A stretch of DNA of 64,000 nucleotides, taken from contig NZ_BNBM01000028.1 in assembly GCF_014655715.1 (NCBI RefSeq), positions 1 to 64,000 of the forward strand. The letters run 5' to 3'. Both the position numbers and the translations under genes were made by a program. This DNA comes from Streptomyces lanatus (GTDB lineage: Bacteria > Actinomycetota > Actinomycetes > Streptomycetales > Streptomycetaceae). Positions 26,791 to 35,272 of the stretch are shown piece after piece; position 1 is the stretch's first letter, and the number at the start of each line of letters is the position of its first letter. A model generated the notes under the pieces. That model did not search any database, was not told the DNA's origin, and was given only the letters and a program-made list of their open reading frames with translations.

Positions 26791-27586
26791 CCGGATCGTC
26801 TCCCAGAGCGCTGATGCCGAACTGCCTTAGGGTCCGCGTGCGTTGCTCCTGTGCGTCCCGCGCCGTGATGAGACCCGCTTCCTCCCACTGCCGCAGCGAC
26901 GCCAGCACGTCCTCGGTCCTGCCCCGCACGCTCCGCCCGGCCGCCCGCCTCGGCGGAACGGCCCCGTCGCTTCGGAGATGGTCGACGGCGAAGTGCGGGA
27001 ACAGCTCCATGGCGTGCCGGACCGAGGCGGCGATGAGGACATTGCTCCCCCGGGCCGGGTCTTCCCGGCTGGTCAGCTGTTCCATGAGGATTCCCACCAC
27101 AGGGCGCTCGTCGCTGTGCTTGACCGGGTCGGTGTCCACGGGACTGCCCGAGTACCCGGAGAAATCGTCGACATCCTGTTCGGCGGTCAGCTGGATTCCG
27201 GTGAATTCGCCCTGCTCGGCACTGCGGTAGGTGATCGGGGCGTGGGTGACGATGCCGCTGAGCTGCAGGTGCTCGCCCGGTGGACAGTACGATCCGCGCC
27301 ATCGCACCCGTGGTCGCGGCCAGTCGGTCGGCGGTGCGAGCGGCAGTTGCTGGGAGCGGGCGCCCTCAATGGATATGAGGGCGAGGTCCACCTCCTCGAC
27401 CGAGTCGCACAACCGGCCCTTGAGGGTCCGCCTGTCGGGCAGTTCGAGTTCCAGGGAAGCGTCTTCCGAGGACATCTGCTTGAGACAGTGCAGGGCCGTC
27501 AAGACGTAGACCCGCGTCAACAGGAAGCCGGCGCCCAGCGGCGTACCGCCCTCCTTGATCCGCACCCAGTAGTGACCACCGGTCAT
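26780..27586 (-). CDS. Conflict operon A: trypsin-like serine protease
   Basis: 268 residues with a complete catalytic triad: His33 in TALHC, Asp67 in EEVDLALI and Ser146 in SGYSGSPV. There is no signal peptide, so it should act inside the cell, unlike secreted trypsins. A C-terminal helical tail (LRQWEEAGLITARDAQEQRT) follows. It overlaps its upstream neighbour (Trypco1) by 4 bp and its downstream TPR gene by 11 bp. Proteases in this arrangement are thought to act as NTP- or signal-gated components of bacterial conflict systems. Confidence 0.88.
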   Translation of the reverse strand: MTGGHYWVRIKEGGTPLGAGFLLTRVYVLTALHCLKQMSSEDASLELELPDRRTLKGRLCDSVEEVDLALISIEGARSQQLPLAPPTDWPRPRVRWRGSYCPPGEHLQLSGIVTHAPITYRSAEQGEFTGIQLTAEQDVDDFSGYSGSPVDTDPVKHSDERPVVGILMEQLTSREDPARGSNVLIAASVRHAMELFPHFAVDHLRSDGAVPPRRAAGRSVRGRTEDVLASLRQWEEAGLITARDAQEQRTRTLRQFGISALGDDPDEP

Positions 27587-27918
27587 GGTGAGTCGGCGAC
27601 CCGTTCCACCGTGAGCGTCACCTCGAACGATGCCTCCGCCGACGCCTTCGAGAGGATCACGCCAGCCTCGGCGGCCAGGGTGATGCCGAAGGTCACCTCC
27701 ATGGTCTTGACGGACCAGCCGTTGCGCTGCGGCACCTGGGCGAGCGAATCCTGCGCGATTGCCGACGCCTGGACGATGGCCGCCTGCAGTTCCTCGGAGC
27801 GGTCGGACAGGTTCGCCGCTTGTCTGACCCGGCTGCTGATCTGTCGACCACCGTGCCCGTTCAGCTCCACGGTCTCCACCCGCACCACCGCGGCCCCGGT
27901 CTCAGACTCATCTGCCAC
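27583..27918 (-). CDS. Conflict operon A: Trypco1 (CU044_2847) domain protein
   Basis: 111 residues consisting of one trypsin-co-occurring domain 1. The conserved tail TLAAEAGVILSKASAEASFE is identical to the operon B copy. By hand alignment the two are about 74 percent identical over the last 100 residues. The domain is thought to bind or regulate the adjacent protease. The GTG start at 27918 has AAGGAG six bases upstream; the longer frame to 27933 includes that site and is rejected. Confidence 0.85.
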   Translation of the reverse strand: MADESETGAAVVRVETVELNGHGGRQISSRVRQAANLSDRSEELQAAIVQASAIAQDSLAQVPQRNGWSVKTMEVTFGITLAAEAGVILSKASAEASFEVTLTVERVADSP

Positions 27919-28124
27919 GGAGAGCTCCTTCAACGGTTTGGGACGCCGGCTTCTGCGGGCCCGTCGCTCCCGGTCGGCACGAATCGGCTGGACCTGTTGT
28001 CAACTGCCCTACCTCCAGGGGGTGTTCCATCTGACGACGCGGCATCTATTGTCGCCTACCCGGGCGTTCCAGATGAAGCCGGAGTCGTCGACCGCGCCCT
28101 GCGGCTGGTGGACGAAGCGATCGC

Positions 28125-28241
28125 CTAGGCGGCCCCGCAGAAGACGGCCCCGCACACCCAGGGCGGCTGCCCTCCGAAGCTGTCGTACATCAGGACGACA
28201 CCCTCGCGCCGGTTCTTGCCGACTACGGTCCCGGCGGCCAC
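28125..28241 (-). CDS. Possible 38-residue peptide or gene fragment
   Basis: From GTG 28241 the frame reads AAGTVVGKNRREGVVLMYDS, then FGGQPPWVCGAVFCGAA before TAG. The ending with two cysteines looks like a real protein end but no family was recognised, and there is no clear ribosome site. It sits in a region of decayed genes, so a fragment is more likely than a functional peptide. Confidence 0.2.
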   Translation of the reverse strand: MAAGTVVGKNRREGVVLMYDSFGGQPPWVCGAVFCGAA

Positions 28242-28250
28242 GTCGGCCCG

Positions 28251-28828
28251 TCACTGCCGCCGGACCCATCGACTCAGCAGCAGCGTGGGCAGGGTGCGCC
28301 AAGCCGGCCGACCGGACAGTTCGGCCGTCAGGGCCTGCACGCGCACTGAGTGCTGGGTGACCGCGAGGGCGTCGGTGGTCTCGGTGGGCAGGTCGCCGGC
28401 GAGGACGTCCTGGTAGTGCTCAGGGAGGATGCGCAACTCCGGCTCGACCTCGTGTTCTGTGGCGATGGTGGTGTCCGGGCCCATCCTGGCGCCGGGGAAG
28501 CAGGAGGCGTTCTCCAGGCAGCTCTCACCCTCGTCGGGCTGGAAGGCGGCCCCGTAGACCAGGGCCCCGACATTCGACGCCTCGCGGGCGGGGCGGGTGA
28601 CGACCGCGCCGGCGTAGGAGTGGCCGACCAGGATCGCCGGGCCGTCCACGGGCTTGGCGACGGTGGCCGCGTACTGAGCGTCGGACTCCAGGCCGCGCAG
28701 GGGGTTCGACACCGCGAGGGTGGTGTGGCCCTGCCCCGGAGCTTGGCGATGAGGCCCCTCCACATGCCCAAGTCTCCGAAGGCGTCGTGGACGAGAACGA
28801 TGGTGGGAGTGGTGCTCATGGATTCCAT
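28251..28828 (-). pseudogene. Alpha/beta hydrolase, frameshifted and truncated
   Basis: The start reads STTPTIVLVHDAFGDLGMWR. After a frameshift near 28745 the sequence continues with VDGPAILVGHSYAGAVVTRP (nucleophile elbow GHSYAG) and ends GRPAWRTLPTLLLSRWVRRQ. The final part with the catalytic histidine is missing. The family is common next to TetR regulators in Streptomyces; the divergent regulator here is also damaged, so the pair has decayed together. Confidence 0.7.
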
Positions 28829-28840
28829 ACCTCTCAGGGA

Positions 28841-29290
28841 GAACGATCGGAGGGCATCCAGGCCGTGGGCATCGACTGTCTGGTCACCGAGGCCAAGGTC
28901 ACCCGCGCCACCTTCTACCGGCCCCACCCCAGCAAGGATGACCTCGTCTCCGCCTACCTCACGGCCACCGCCGAGCAGATCCGGCACGCGGTCGGACGGG
29001 CTCGGCGGGGAAGGCAGCCACGCGAGGCACTCCGTGCGGTCATGGCCGTACTCGGCGACGCGACCCTCGAAGACGGCTTCCGCGGCTGCCAGTTCCTCAA
29101 CGCCGCCGCCGAATACTCCAACCGTGCCCATCCGGTGCGCACGGTCATCGACGACCAGCACACCTGGCTGTTCGGCGTGCTGCGCGACCTCTCGGCCGAC
29201 ATGGGACACCCCGACCCCGACCACGCCGCACGTGTCCTCGTCCTGCAAGCGCCGAGCCGTCGACGGTGTGCTTCCCGCCCAGGAGCACTG
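28841..29290 (+). pseudogene. TetR family regulator, 5'-truncated
   Basis: The protein-like sequence begins EGIQAVGIDCLVTEAKVTRA inside the DNA-binding domain, where intact relatives have about 20 more residues, and continues through TFYRPHPSKDDLVSAYLTAT and FRGCQFLNAAAEYSN. Near 29245 the frame shifts; the alternative frame carries KRRAVDGVLPAQEH and a stop. No start codon is available for the helix-turn-helix, so it cannot bind DNA normally. Confidence 0.65.
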
Positions 29291-29384
29291 ACGACGGTCT
29301 GCCCGTCACTCCGACGTCCCCGCGCGGCGGGAGGCCGGGGGGAAGCCAGTGGACAGAGACGAAGACGTAGCCAGCCCCCCGGCC

Positions 29385-30308
29385 TCACCGACCGAGCAAC
29401 GCCTCCGAGATACCGAGCGCCGAAGGGGCCAGGGCGTGCTCGCCGTCCTCCACGTCCCACAGCGCGTTCTGCAGGAGCCGCCCGAGGGTCCAGCCGGTCG
29501 CGCGGGCTCGGTCCAGGGCGAGGGTCGAGGTGAGGATGTCGAAGCGGCGGCGCACCACGCGCAGTGCGTCGCCGTTCGCGGCCAGGTCGTCCCACCCGCT
29601 GTTGAGGGCGGGCCACAGGTCGAAGCCGGGGTCCCCGGCGAGGGGTTCGGGGTCGATGACGAGCCAGGGCTCACGGTGGGCGGCGAGCACGTTGTCGTAG
29701 TGGAGGTCCCAGTGCAGCATGCGGTCTCCGGGCTCGTGGACGAGTTCGGCCACCGTCGCCGCCCAGCGCAGCAGGAGCGTGCGTTGCGCGGGGTCGGGCA
29801 GGGCGGTGACCGCCTCGGGGACCTGCGTCAGCATCTCGGTGGCGATGTCGCCGAGGCCGCGCAGCCCCTGTGGTGCGGGTACGACGCCCAGGCGGGTCTG
29901 CAGGTCCGCGAGGATGCCCATCGCCACGTCGTCGTCCTCGACGGAGGCCAGGGTGCGGACGGCGTCCAGCCGCTCCAGGAGCATGCTGCCGGTGTCGGGA
30001 TCATGGTCGAGCAGCCGCACCGTCGCATCGCCGTTCCAGGTGCGCAGCCCGATGAGGGCGGCGGTGACCTCTTCCCTGGGCAGCTGGAGTTTGAGGGCCG
30101 CGGGTGTGCCGTTGCGGCGCAGCACCGGAAGCACCAGGGAGGCTTCGCCGTACCGGGCCGTGCCGTCCCGCCTCAGTTCCCAGCGGTCCAGGATCTGCGC
30201 GGCGAGAGCGGGCAGTCCGGCGATCCAGGCCCGTCCTTCGTCGCCGAAGGCTCTGGCGTAGGAGATCGCCAGTGGGTGCGGGACCTCGATGGATGGCAAA
30301 GGGCGCAT
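29385..30308 (-). CDS. APH(6)-like aminoglycoside/streptomycin-type kinase
   Basis: 307 residues of the kinase-like phosphotransferase fold. The catalytic loop is LHWDLHYDNVL and the metal site is VIDPEPLAGDPGFDLWPAL, both characteristic of the APH(6)/hydroxyurea-phosphotransferase (APH_6_hur) family. ATP-site residues lie in AALKLQLPREE. Members phosphorylate streptomycin or related hydroxyls, but many Streptomyces paralogues have unknown substrates. The ATG at 30308 (MRPLPSIEVPHPL) gives normal length. Flanking genes are decayed, so this may be the only functional gene of the island. Confidence 0.85.
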   Translation of the reverse strand: MRPLPSIEVPHPLAISYARAFGDEGRAWIAGLPALAAQILDRWELRRDGTARYGEASLVLPVLRRNGTPAALKLQLPREEVTAALIGLRTWNGDATVRLLDHDPDTGSMLLERLDAVRTLASVEDDDVAMGILADLQTRLGVVPAPQGLRGLGDIATEMLTQVPEAVTALPDPAQRTLLLRWAATVAELVHEPGDRMLHWDLHYDNVLAAHREPWLVIDPEPLAGDPGFDLWPALNSGWDDLAANGDALRVVRRRFDILTSTLALDRARATGWTLGRLLQNALWDVEDGEHALAPSALGISEALLGR

Positions 30309-30389
30309 TGCGGGGTTCCTTCGACGGGGATCTCGTATTTCATCGCGACCGGGCGGACCGGCGCGGAGGGCTGTGCGGGCGTCGGCCAG

Positions 30390-30904
30390 CCCAGGTCCCT
30401 GGCGCAGGAGTCGGTCGATTCCATCCTGGAGCGGATCACCGGCTCGGCCGTCGAGCTGGTCGAGGGGTGCGACGCGGCGGGCATCCTGGTTCCGCAGCAC
30501 CGCAAGCAGGTCCAGACGCTGGCACCCGCGGACGAACTGGTCGTCGAGAGCGACCGGCTCCAGGAGCGGCTGGGTGAGGTCCGTGCTTCGATGCCGCCCG
30601 CACGAAACAGGGCGAGCGGGTGTTCCGCATCCCGGATTTCGACCGGGAACAGCCGCGCTGGCCCTCCTTTCGCGCCCCTCGCCCGTCGGCTCGGTGTGAT
30701 GCCGTCGTCGCCTTCTCCGGCGCCCGCGCCCATGCTCAGATGGAACACGCCGTCGCCACCCTCCCCGTGATCGGCGGGGCCATGGGCAGCCCTGACCTCA
30801 CCGAGGAGCAGGCATTCGAGGTGCTGCGCCGCTACTCGCAGGAGCACAACGTCACGCTTCGCGAGGTCGCCCGCCTGGTCTGTGAGCAGGGCAGCCACTC
30901 GTAG
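30390..30904 (+). pseudogene. GAF-ANTAR domain regulator, degenerate
   Basis: Reads QESVDSILERITGSAVELVE, then GCDAAGILVPQHRKQVQTLA (GAF domain). A frame change near 30590 leads to ERVFRIPDFDREQPRWPSF. After a deletion the ANTAR end appears: AFSGARAHAQMEHAVATLPV and LTEEQAFEVLRRYSQEHNV to LVCEQGSHS. Intact relatives are about 240 residues with an RNA-binding ANTAR domain acting as antiterminators. Frame changes and an internal deletion inactivate it. Confidence 0.7.
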
Positions 30905-31139
30905 GGGTGGGGGCGGCTCCCCCGGCACGTGGTCTGAACCAGAGGAGCCTGGCCGGGCCAGCCCCCTGGGGAACGCCGCCGAACCCGGCCTTGTAGGCCA
31001 AGTCCCCCGCACCATCCGTTTCACTCGGGCCGACGGCCACGGCGTCCTCCGGTCCACCTGAAGGGCACTCGTCTGCTCGCCCACCTGCTCGAACAGATGC
31101 CGGTGGGCGCGGCTCCACGACAGCCTGTCGGCGAGTTCC

Positions 31140-31236
31140 CGCAGAGGCCCACCGGCTGCCGTCCCCGCCGGATCACCTTCCACGGACCGAAGTCACCGTG
31201 ACAGATGACGTGATCGTCGACTGAAATCGGCGACAC
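31140..31236 (-). pseudogene. Phosphotransferase fragment
   Basis: On the minus strand ISVDDHVICHGDFGPWKVIR matches the catalytic loop (HGDFGPWN) of APH-family kinases, with Lys in place of the metal-binding Asn. The downstream DWD motif and the rest of the fold are missing. Confidence 0.5.
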
Positions 31237-31364
31237 CGTCCGCCGGCCGGTCCACCGGCAACACGCTCTCGCTCGTCACCGCACGAGGCTATCCACCGCG
31301 CCGATGGGGCGGCACGCGGATTTCGCGGCCCCAGCGGGAGGTGGGGGCGAGGTGCGATAAACGA

Positions 31365-31489
31365 GTAGAGACGAGACGGACCGTTTTGCTAACGTAGAGA
31401 CGTGGCTTTCTACTACTTCCCCTGAGTCCGGGCACGGCGCCTGCCGCCGTCTCCGCCGCCCGTAGACCCTTCGCATCCCCAAGGGGAAG
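31365..31489 (+). promoter_or_regulatory. Promoter and attenuator-like leader of the ABC-F gene
   Basis: TAACGT at 31390-31395 fits a -10 box and places transcription start near 31402, at the leader GTG. GTAGAGACG occurs twice (31365-31373 and 31394-31402). Within the leader transcript ACTTCCCC (31415-31422) is fully complementary to GGGGAAGT (31483-31490), which contains the ribosome site of the ABC-F gene; a local TCCCC-AA-GGGGA hairpin is an alternative. Ribosome stalling on the leader could therefore change access to the ribosome site. The mechanism is inference. Confidence 0.5.
31402..31425 (+). CDS. Seven-codon leader peptide upstream of the ABC-F gene
   Basis: The open frame GTG GCT TTC TAC TAC TTC CCC TGA encodes MAFYYFP. 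It starts 7 nt after a -10-like box, so it may be translated from a leaderless transcript. Its last codons contain the sequence that can pair with the ABC-F ribosome site 60 bp downstream. Short leaders upstream of antibiotic-resistance ABC-F genes are known to sense ribosome-targeting drugs; this one has not, to my knowledge, been described. Confidence 0.5.
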   Translation: MAFYYFP

Positions 31490-31493
31490 TCAC

Positions 31494-33161
31494 ATGCGCG
31501 AACGCGCCCATACCGTCATGCCCGCTGCCATGGCGCAGCTCTCCGTCAAGGACGTCACCAAGTCCTACGGCACCCGGACCGTCCTCGACCAGGTCTCCTT
31601 CACCGTCCGCCCGGGCGAGAAGGCCGCCGTCATCGGCGAGAACGGGTCCGGCAAGTCCACCCTGCTGCGGCTCCTCGCGGCCGTGGAGGCGCCGGACGCC
31701 GGGGAGCTCACCGTCGCCTTCCCCGGCGGCATCGGCCATCTCGCCCAGACCCTGGACCTCGACCCGGACCGCACGGTACGGGACGCGGTCGACCTCGCCC
31801 TCGCCGAACTGCGGGACATGGAGCGGCGTTTGCGTGCCGCGGAGGAGCGGCTCGGTGAGGCGTCGCCGGACGAGCTTGCGGCGTACGGCGAGCTACTGAT
31901 CGCGTACGAGGAGCGCGGCGGGTACGAGGCCGACGTCCGCGTCGATGCCGCGCTGCACGGGCTCGGGCTCGCCCATATCACCCGCGACCGCGCGCTCGGC
32001 TCGCTCTCCGGCGGCGAGCAGTCGAGGCTGGCGCTGGCCTGCGTACTGGCCGCCGCCCCCGAGCTGCTGCTGCTCGACGAGCCGACGAACCACCTCGACG
32101 CGGCGGCGGTGCACTGGTTGACCGAGCATTTGTGCGCGCATCGCGGGACCGTCGTGGCGGTAACCCATGACCGGGGATTTCTGGAGCGGATCGCCACCAC
32201 GATCCTGGAGGTGGACCGGGACACGCGGGCCGTGCACCGCCATGGCGACGGCTGGGCCGGCTATCGCGCCGCGAAGGCCGCCGCCCGGCGCCGCGCGGAG
32301 CAGGAGCACGTCGAGTGGCTGCAGGAGGTGGCCCGGACCGAGGAACTGGTCGCGGCCGCCGGGAAGCGGCTGGCCGGCACCGGCAAGGACCCGCGGCAGG
32401 GCTTCGGCAAGCACCGCCGTTCGCACGAGGCGAAGCTCGGCGGGCAGGTCCGCGCGGCCCGCGAGCGCCTCGCTCAGCTGCTCCGCGCTCCGGTTCCGGC
32501 GCCGCCGCGGCCGCTGCGGTTCACGGCGGCACTCTCGACCTCCGGCGACGGGCATCACGGCGACGCCGGCCCGCTCGCCGCGCTCGACGGGGTGTCGGTC
32601 GGCGAGCGGCTGCGGCTGGAGGGGCGGCTCACCCTCGCGCCCGGTCAGCGGCTGCTGGTCACGGGTGAGAACGGGGCGGGCAAGACGACACTGCTGCGCG
32701 TCCTGGCCGGCGACCTGGAGCCGGACGCCGGCACGGTGCGCCGCCCCGCCCGGATCGGGTACCTCGCGCAGGAGCTCCCCGCGCGCTCGACGCGGCTCCC
32801 GCTGCTCGCCGCGTTCGCGGCCGGGCGGCCGGGGCTGCCGTACGAGTACGCCGAACAGCTGCTGGCGTTGGGCCTGTTCCGCGAGGACGACCTGCATGTC
32901 CCGGTCGCGGCGCTGTCCGCGGGGCAGCAGCGTCGGCTCCAGATCGCCGGTCTGGTGACCCGGCCCGCCGACCTCCTCGTCCTCGACGAGCCGACGAACC
33001 ATCTGGCGCTCGACCTTGTCGAGGACCTGGAGGCAGCGCTCGCCGTCTATCCGGGAGCGGTGGTGGCGGTCTCGCACGACCGCGCCTTCCGCGAGCAGTT
33101 CCCGGGAGAGCGGCTGGAGTTGCGGGCCGGTCGCCGATGCGCGGTGACGCCGCGGGGCTGA
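31494..33161 (+). CDS. ABC-F family ATPase (antibiotic-resistance type)
   Basis: 555 residues with two ABC domains and no membrane segments. Domain 1 has Walker A GENGSGKST, signature LSGGEQSRLALA and Walker B LLLLDEPTNHLD. Domain 2 has GENGAGKTT, a degenerate signature LSAGQQRRLQIA and LVLDEPTNHL. A charged interdomain linker around residues 260-330 (AARRRAEQEHVEWLQEVART) would reach the ribosomal E/P site. ABC-F proteins remove macrolide, lincosamide or pleuromutilin-type drugs from the ribosome. The ATG at 31494 has AAGGGGAAG 5 nt upstream, preceded by the leader peptide. Confidence 0.9.
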   Translation: MRERAHTVMPAAMAQLSVKDVTKSYGTRTVLDQVSFTVRPGEKAAVIGENGSGKSTLLRLLAAVEAPDAGELTVAFPGGIGHLAQTLDLDPDRTVRDAVDLALAELRDMERRLRAAEERLGEASPDELAAYGELLIAYEERGGYEADVRVDAALHGLGLAHITRDRALGSLSGGEQSRLALACVLAAAPELLLLDEPTNHLDAAAVHWLTEHLCAHRGTVVAVTHDRGFLERIATTILEVDRDTRAVHRHGDGWAGYRAAKAAARRRAEQEHVEWLQEVARTEELVAAAGKRLAGTGKDPRQGFGKHRRSHEAKLGGQVRAARERLAQLLRAPVPAPPRPLRFTAALSTSGDGHHGDAGPLAALDGVSVGERLRLEGRLTLAPGQRLLVTGENGAGKTTLLRVLAGDLEPDAGTVRRPARIGYLAQELPARSTRLPLLAAFAAGRPGLPYEYAEQLLALGLFREDDLHVPVAALSAGQQRRLQIAGLVTRPADLLVLDEPTNHLALDLVEDLEAALAVYPGAVVAVSHDRAFREQFPGERLELRAGRRCAVTPRG

Positions 33162-33529
33162 TGTGATCGGGGCGGGGCCGGGCGTCGTTCACGTCCGGAT
33201 GTGGGGGTTTTGCACCGCCGTTGGGTGAGTGCTGCAGGGAATCCGTGGGGTGGTGTGGGCGGGGTTGGGCGGCCGGGGACAGTGTGAGGGTGCGGATCCG
33301 GTCGGGTTGAGGCCTGCGGGCGGTGTGCGGGGTCGGTGATCCGAGTGCGGGAACCGGCAGTTGGAGCCCGCGCGCCCTGGGCTCCGTGAGGTGCCGGACA
33401 ACGGAAGGTACGGGGTGAATCGGCCCTTCCGGTCATGTCGTTGGTGGCGTGGGCATGTCATGCGTGACACGGTCGACGCATCGGCCGGCGCGCTTCTGCG
33501 TCGGCCACTCCGCATTCAGGGGGAACGAC
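33162..33529. other. Intergenic region, G-rich
   Basis: About 370 bp with a strongly G-rich plus strand (many GGGG and GTGGG runs). No gene or hairpin could be supported. The promoter of the metalloprotease should be near the right end; AGGGGGA precedes its ATG. Confidence 0.4.
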
Positions 33530-34540
33530 ATGTTCGCACGTCACGGACACACGACAGGCGGCACCCGGCGCGGCCGCGCCACGCTGCGCGCCCTCGCCGT
33601 CGTCTGCGTCTTAGCCGCGACCGGGGCACTGTCCACGGCCGCGCACGCGGCAGGCTCGGTCGACGGGGACGAGCTGCGCTACGAGGACAACACCAAGTAC
33701 GACGGGGAGCTCCAGCACGCCGCCGACGCGTGGAACGAGGTCGGGGACATCAACGTCGCGCCCGACGACTTCTGGAACAACCAGGACGTCGACGTCTACG
33801 ACGTGGACCGGGACGTCTCGTGGGACGGCCGCTGGATCGACGACTGGTTCGGGGACGACGACATCGAGCTCAACTCGCGCTACCTCGACGGCTACGACTC
33901 CTTCGACCGCAACGGCGTCGTCACCCACGAGTTCGGTCACGCCCTGGGCCTCGATCACATCGACGGACAGGGCGCGGTGATGGAGTCCGTCACCACGAGC
34001 CGTCTCACCGACGTCCCGGCCCAGGCGGACATCGACGCCTACAACGCCATCTACAGCAGGAGCGGCGGCAGCTCCGCCGAGCGGTCCACCCCGTCGAGCG
34101 ACGGGCCACGGATGCACGCCGGCATGGTGACGGACTTCGCCGACGACGCCAAGCTGGCCGGCTTCGCCGACGATGTCTTCGTCGGCACCGTCGTCGCCGA
34201 GCAGGGCCGGCGGACGATCTCCGGGCTGCCGGAGACCCAGTACAGCGTCCGGGTCGACAAGAGCTTCAAGGGTGACACCGCCGGCACCACGACCGTCAAC
34301 CAGCAGGGCGGCCGTCTCGACGGCGCCGCCGAGCCGCTGCTCTTCGAGGGCGACCAGCTGCTCCGGCCGGGCCGGACCTATCTGTTCGCGACCACCGACG
34401 AGGCGGCCTTCGGGTGGCAGACGCTGGTCCCGGTGTACGGCGACCGGCAGCTGAACGCCGATGGGTCGGCCGTACCGGACGCCGTCGGCGAGCGCTGGAG
34501 CGACGCCGTGCGCGACCAGGTCCGCTTCTCCGGGCGCTGA
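33530..34540 (+). CDS. Secreted zinc metalloprotease, matrixin-like
   Basis: 336 residues with a signal peptide (RALAVVCVLAATGALSTAAH, AHA-A cleavage) and the metzincin zinc site HEFGHALGLDH with His133, Glu134, His137 and His143. The region before it (ADAWNEVGDINVAPDDFW) is typical of M10-like proteases. The C-terminal domain (DDVFVGTVVAEQGRRTI to GRTYLFATTDEAAFG) is beta-rich and resembles the ectodomain of the membrane protein encoded next (34568-35272). The gene is convergent with that one. Substrates are unknown. Confidence 0.82.
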   Translation: MFARHGHTTGGTRRGRATLRALAVVCVLAATGALSTAAHAAGSVDGDELRYEDNTKYDGELQHAADAWNEVGDINVAPDDFWNNQDVDVYDVDRDVSWDGRWIDDWFGDDDIELNSRYLDGYDSFDRNGVVTHEFGHALGLDHIDGQGAVMESVTTSRLTDVPAQADIDAYNAIYSRSGGSSAERSTPSSDGPRMHAGMVTDFADDAKLAGFADDVFVGTVVAEQGRRTISGLPETQYSVRVDKSFKGDTAGTTTVNQQGGRLDGAAEPLLFEGDQLLRPGRTYLFATTDEAAFGWQTLVPVYGDRQLNADGSAVPDAVGERWSDAVRDQVRFSGR

Positions 34541-34567
34541 CCGCGGCCCGCGCCACACCTTGCCGGA

Positions 34568-35272
34568 TCACCCTGACCCCTCGCAGCGGGGCAGGGTGTC
34601 CGGCTCGGCCGCGTACGGCCGCAGCTGCGACAGCAGCCTTGTCCCCTGCTCGCCCGGGTAGACGGAGGCATCCGCACGGTCCGGGTAGACCACCACCGCC
34701 GCCTCGATGCCCGCGCGCAGTTCGGCACGGCCCTGCGTTGTCACCTCCAGCCGCCCGCCGGGATCCTTGCGCGGCTTGAGGTACTCCCCCACCGTCATCC
34801 GCAGTTCGACCCGGCCACCGCTCACCGCCTCGACCTCGTCGACCTGCCCCTGCGCGACGACCTCGGCACAGGCCAGCAGTCCGCGGCCGCTCAGACTGGC
34901 GGTTCCCTGCTCACTCCCCCCGTCGTCCCCCGACCAGGGCTGAAGGCCTACGGCGGCCGCGCCGAGGCCCACCACCACGGCCGCCGCCACGACCAGCGCC
35001 GCCCGACGCCACCGCCGCGCGGCTCCCGCCGCCGGCGCACCGGCATCGCCGTGCACGGTCTCCGTGTCCATGTCCGTCTTCTGGGTCTCCTGCATCCGTG
35101 CCTCCTCCGCGAGCAGTCCGAGCCCCTGTCGCAGGCGGGACTCCACCTGCCGTGCCTCGTCCCACTGCGCCCGTATCTCCGGGTCGCCGCGCAGCCGGCG
35201 CGCCGACGGCGCCTGTCCGGTCACCACGGCGTCCCAGGCGTCGCCCTCGTCGTGAGCACGCCTCGCCCTCAC
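34568..35272 (-). CDS. Membrane protein paired with the ECF sigma factor (anti-sigma-like)
   Basis: 234 residues: a cytosolic helical N-terminus (RARRAHDEGDAWDAVVTGQA), one membrane helix (ALVVAAAVVVGLGAAAVGL) and an extracellular beta domain (LLACAEVVAQGQVDEVEAVS). The gene begins directly at the sigma stop codon, so the two are coupled. A short cytosolic part plus one helix fits a membrane anti-sigma factor, although the classical zinc motif is absent. The ectodomain resembles the C-terminal domain of the nearby metalloprotease. Confidence 0.75.
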   Translation of the reverse strand: MRARRAHDEGDAWDAVVTGQAPSARRLRGDPEIRAQWDEARQVESRLRQGLGLLAEEARMQETQKTDMDTETVHGDAGAPAAGAARRWRRAALVVAAAVVVGLGAAAVGLQPWSGDDGGSEQGTASLSGRGLLACAEVVAQGQVDEVEAVSGGRVELRMTVGEYLKPRKDPGGRLEVTTQGRAELRAGIEAAVVVYPDRADASVYPGEQGTRLLSQLRPYAAEPDTLPRCEGSG

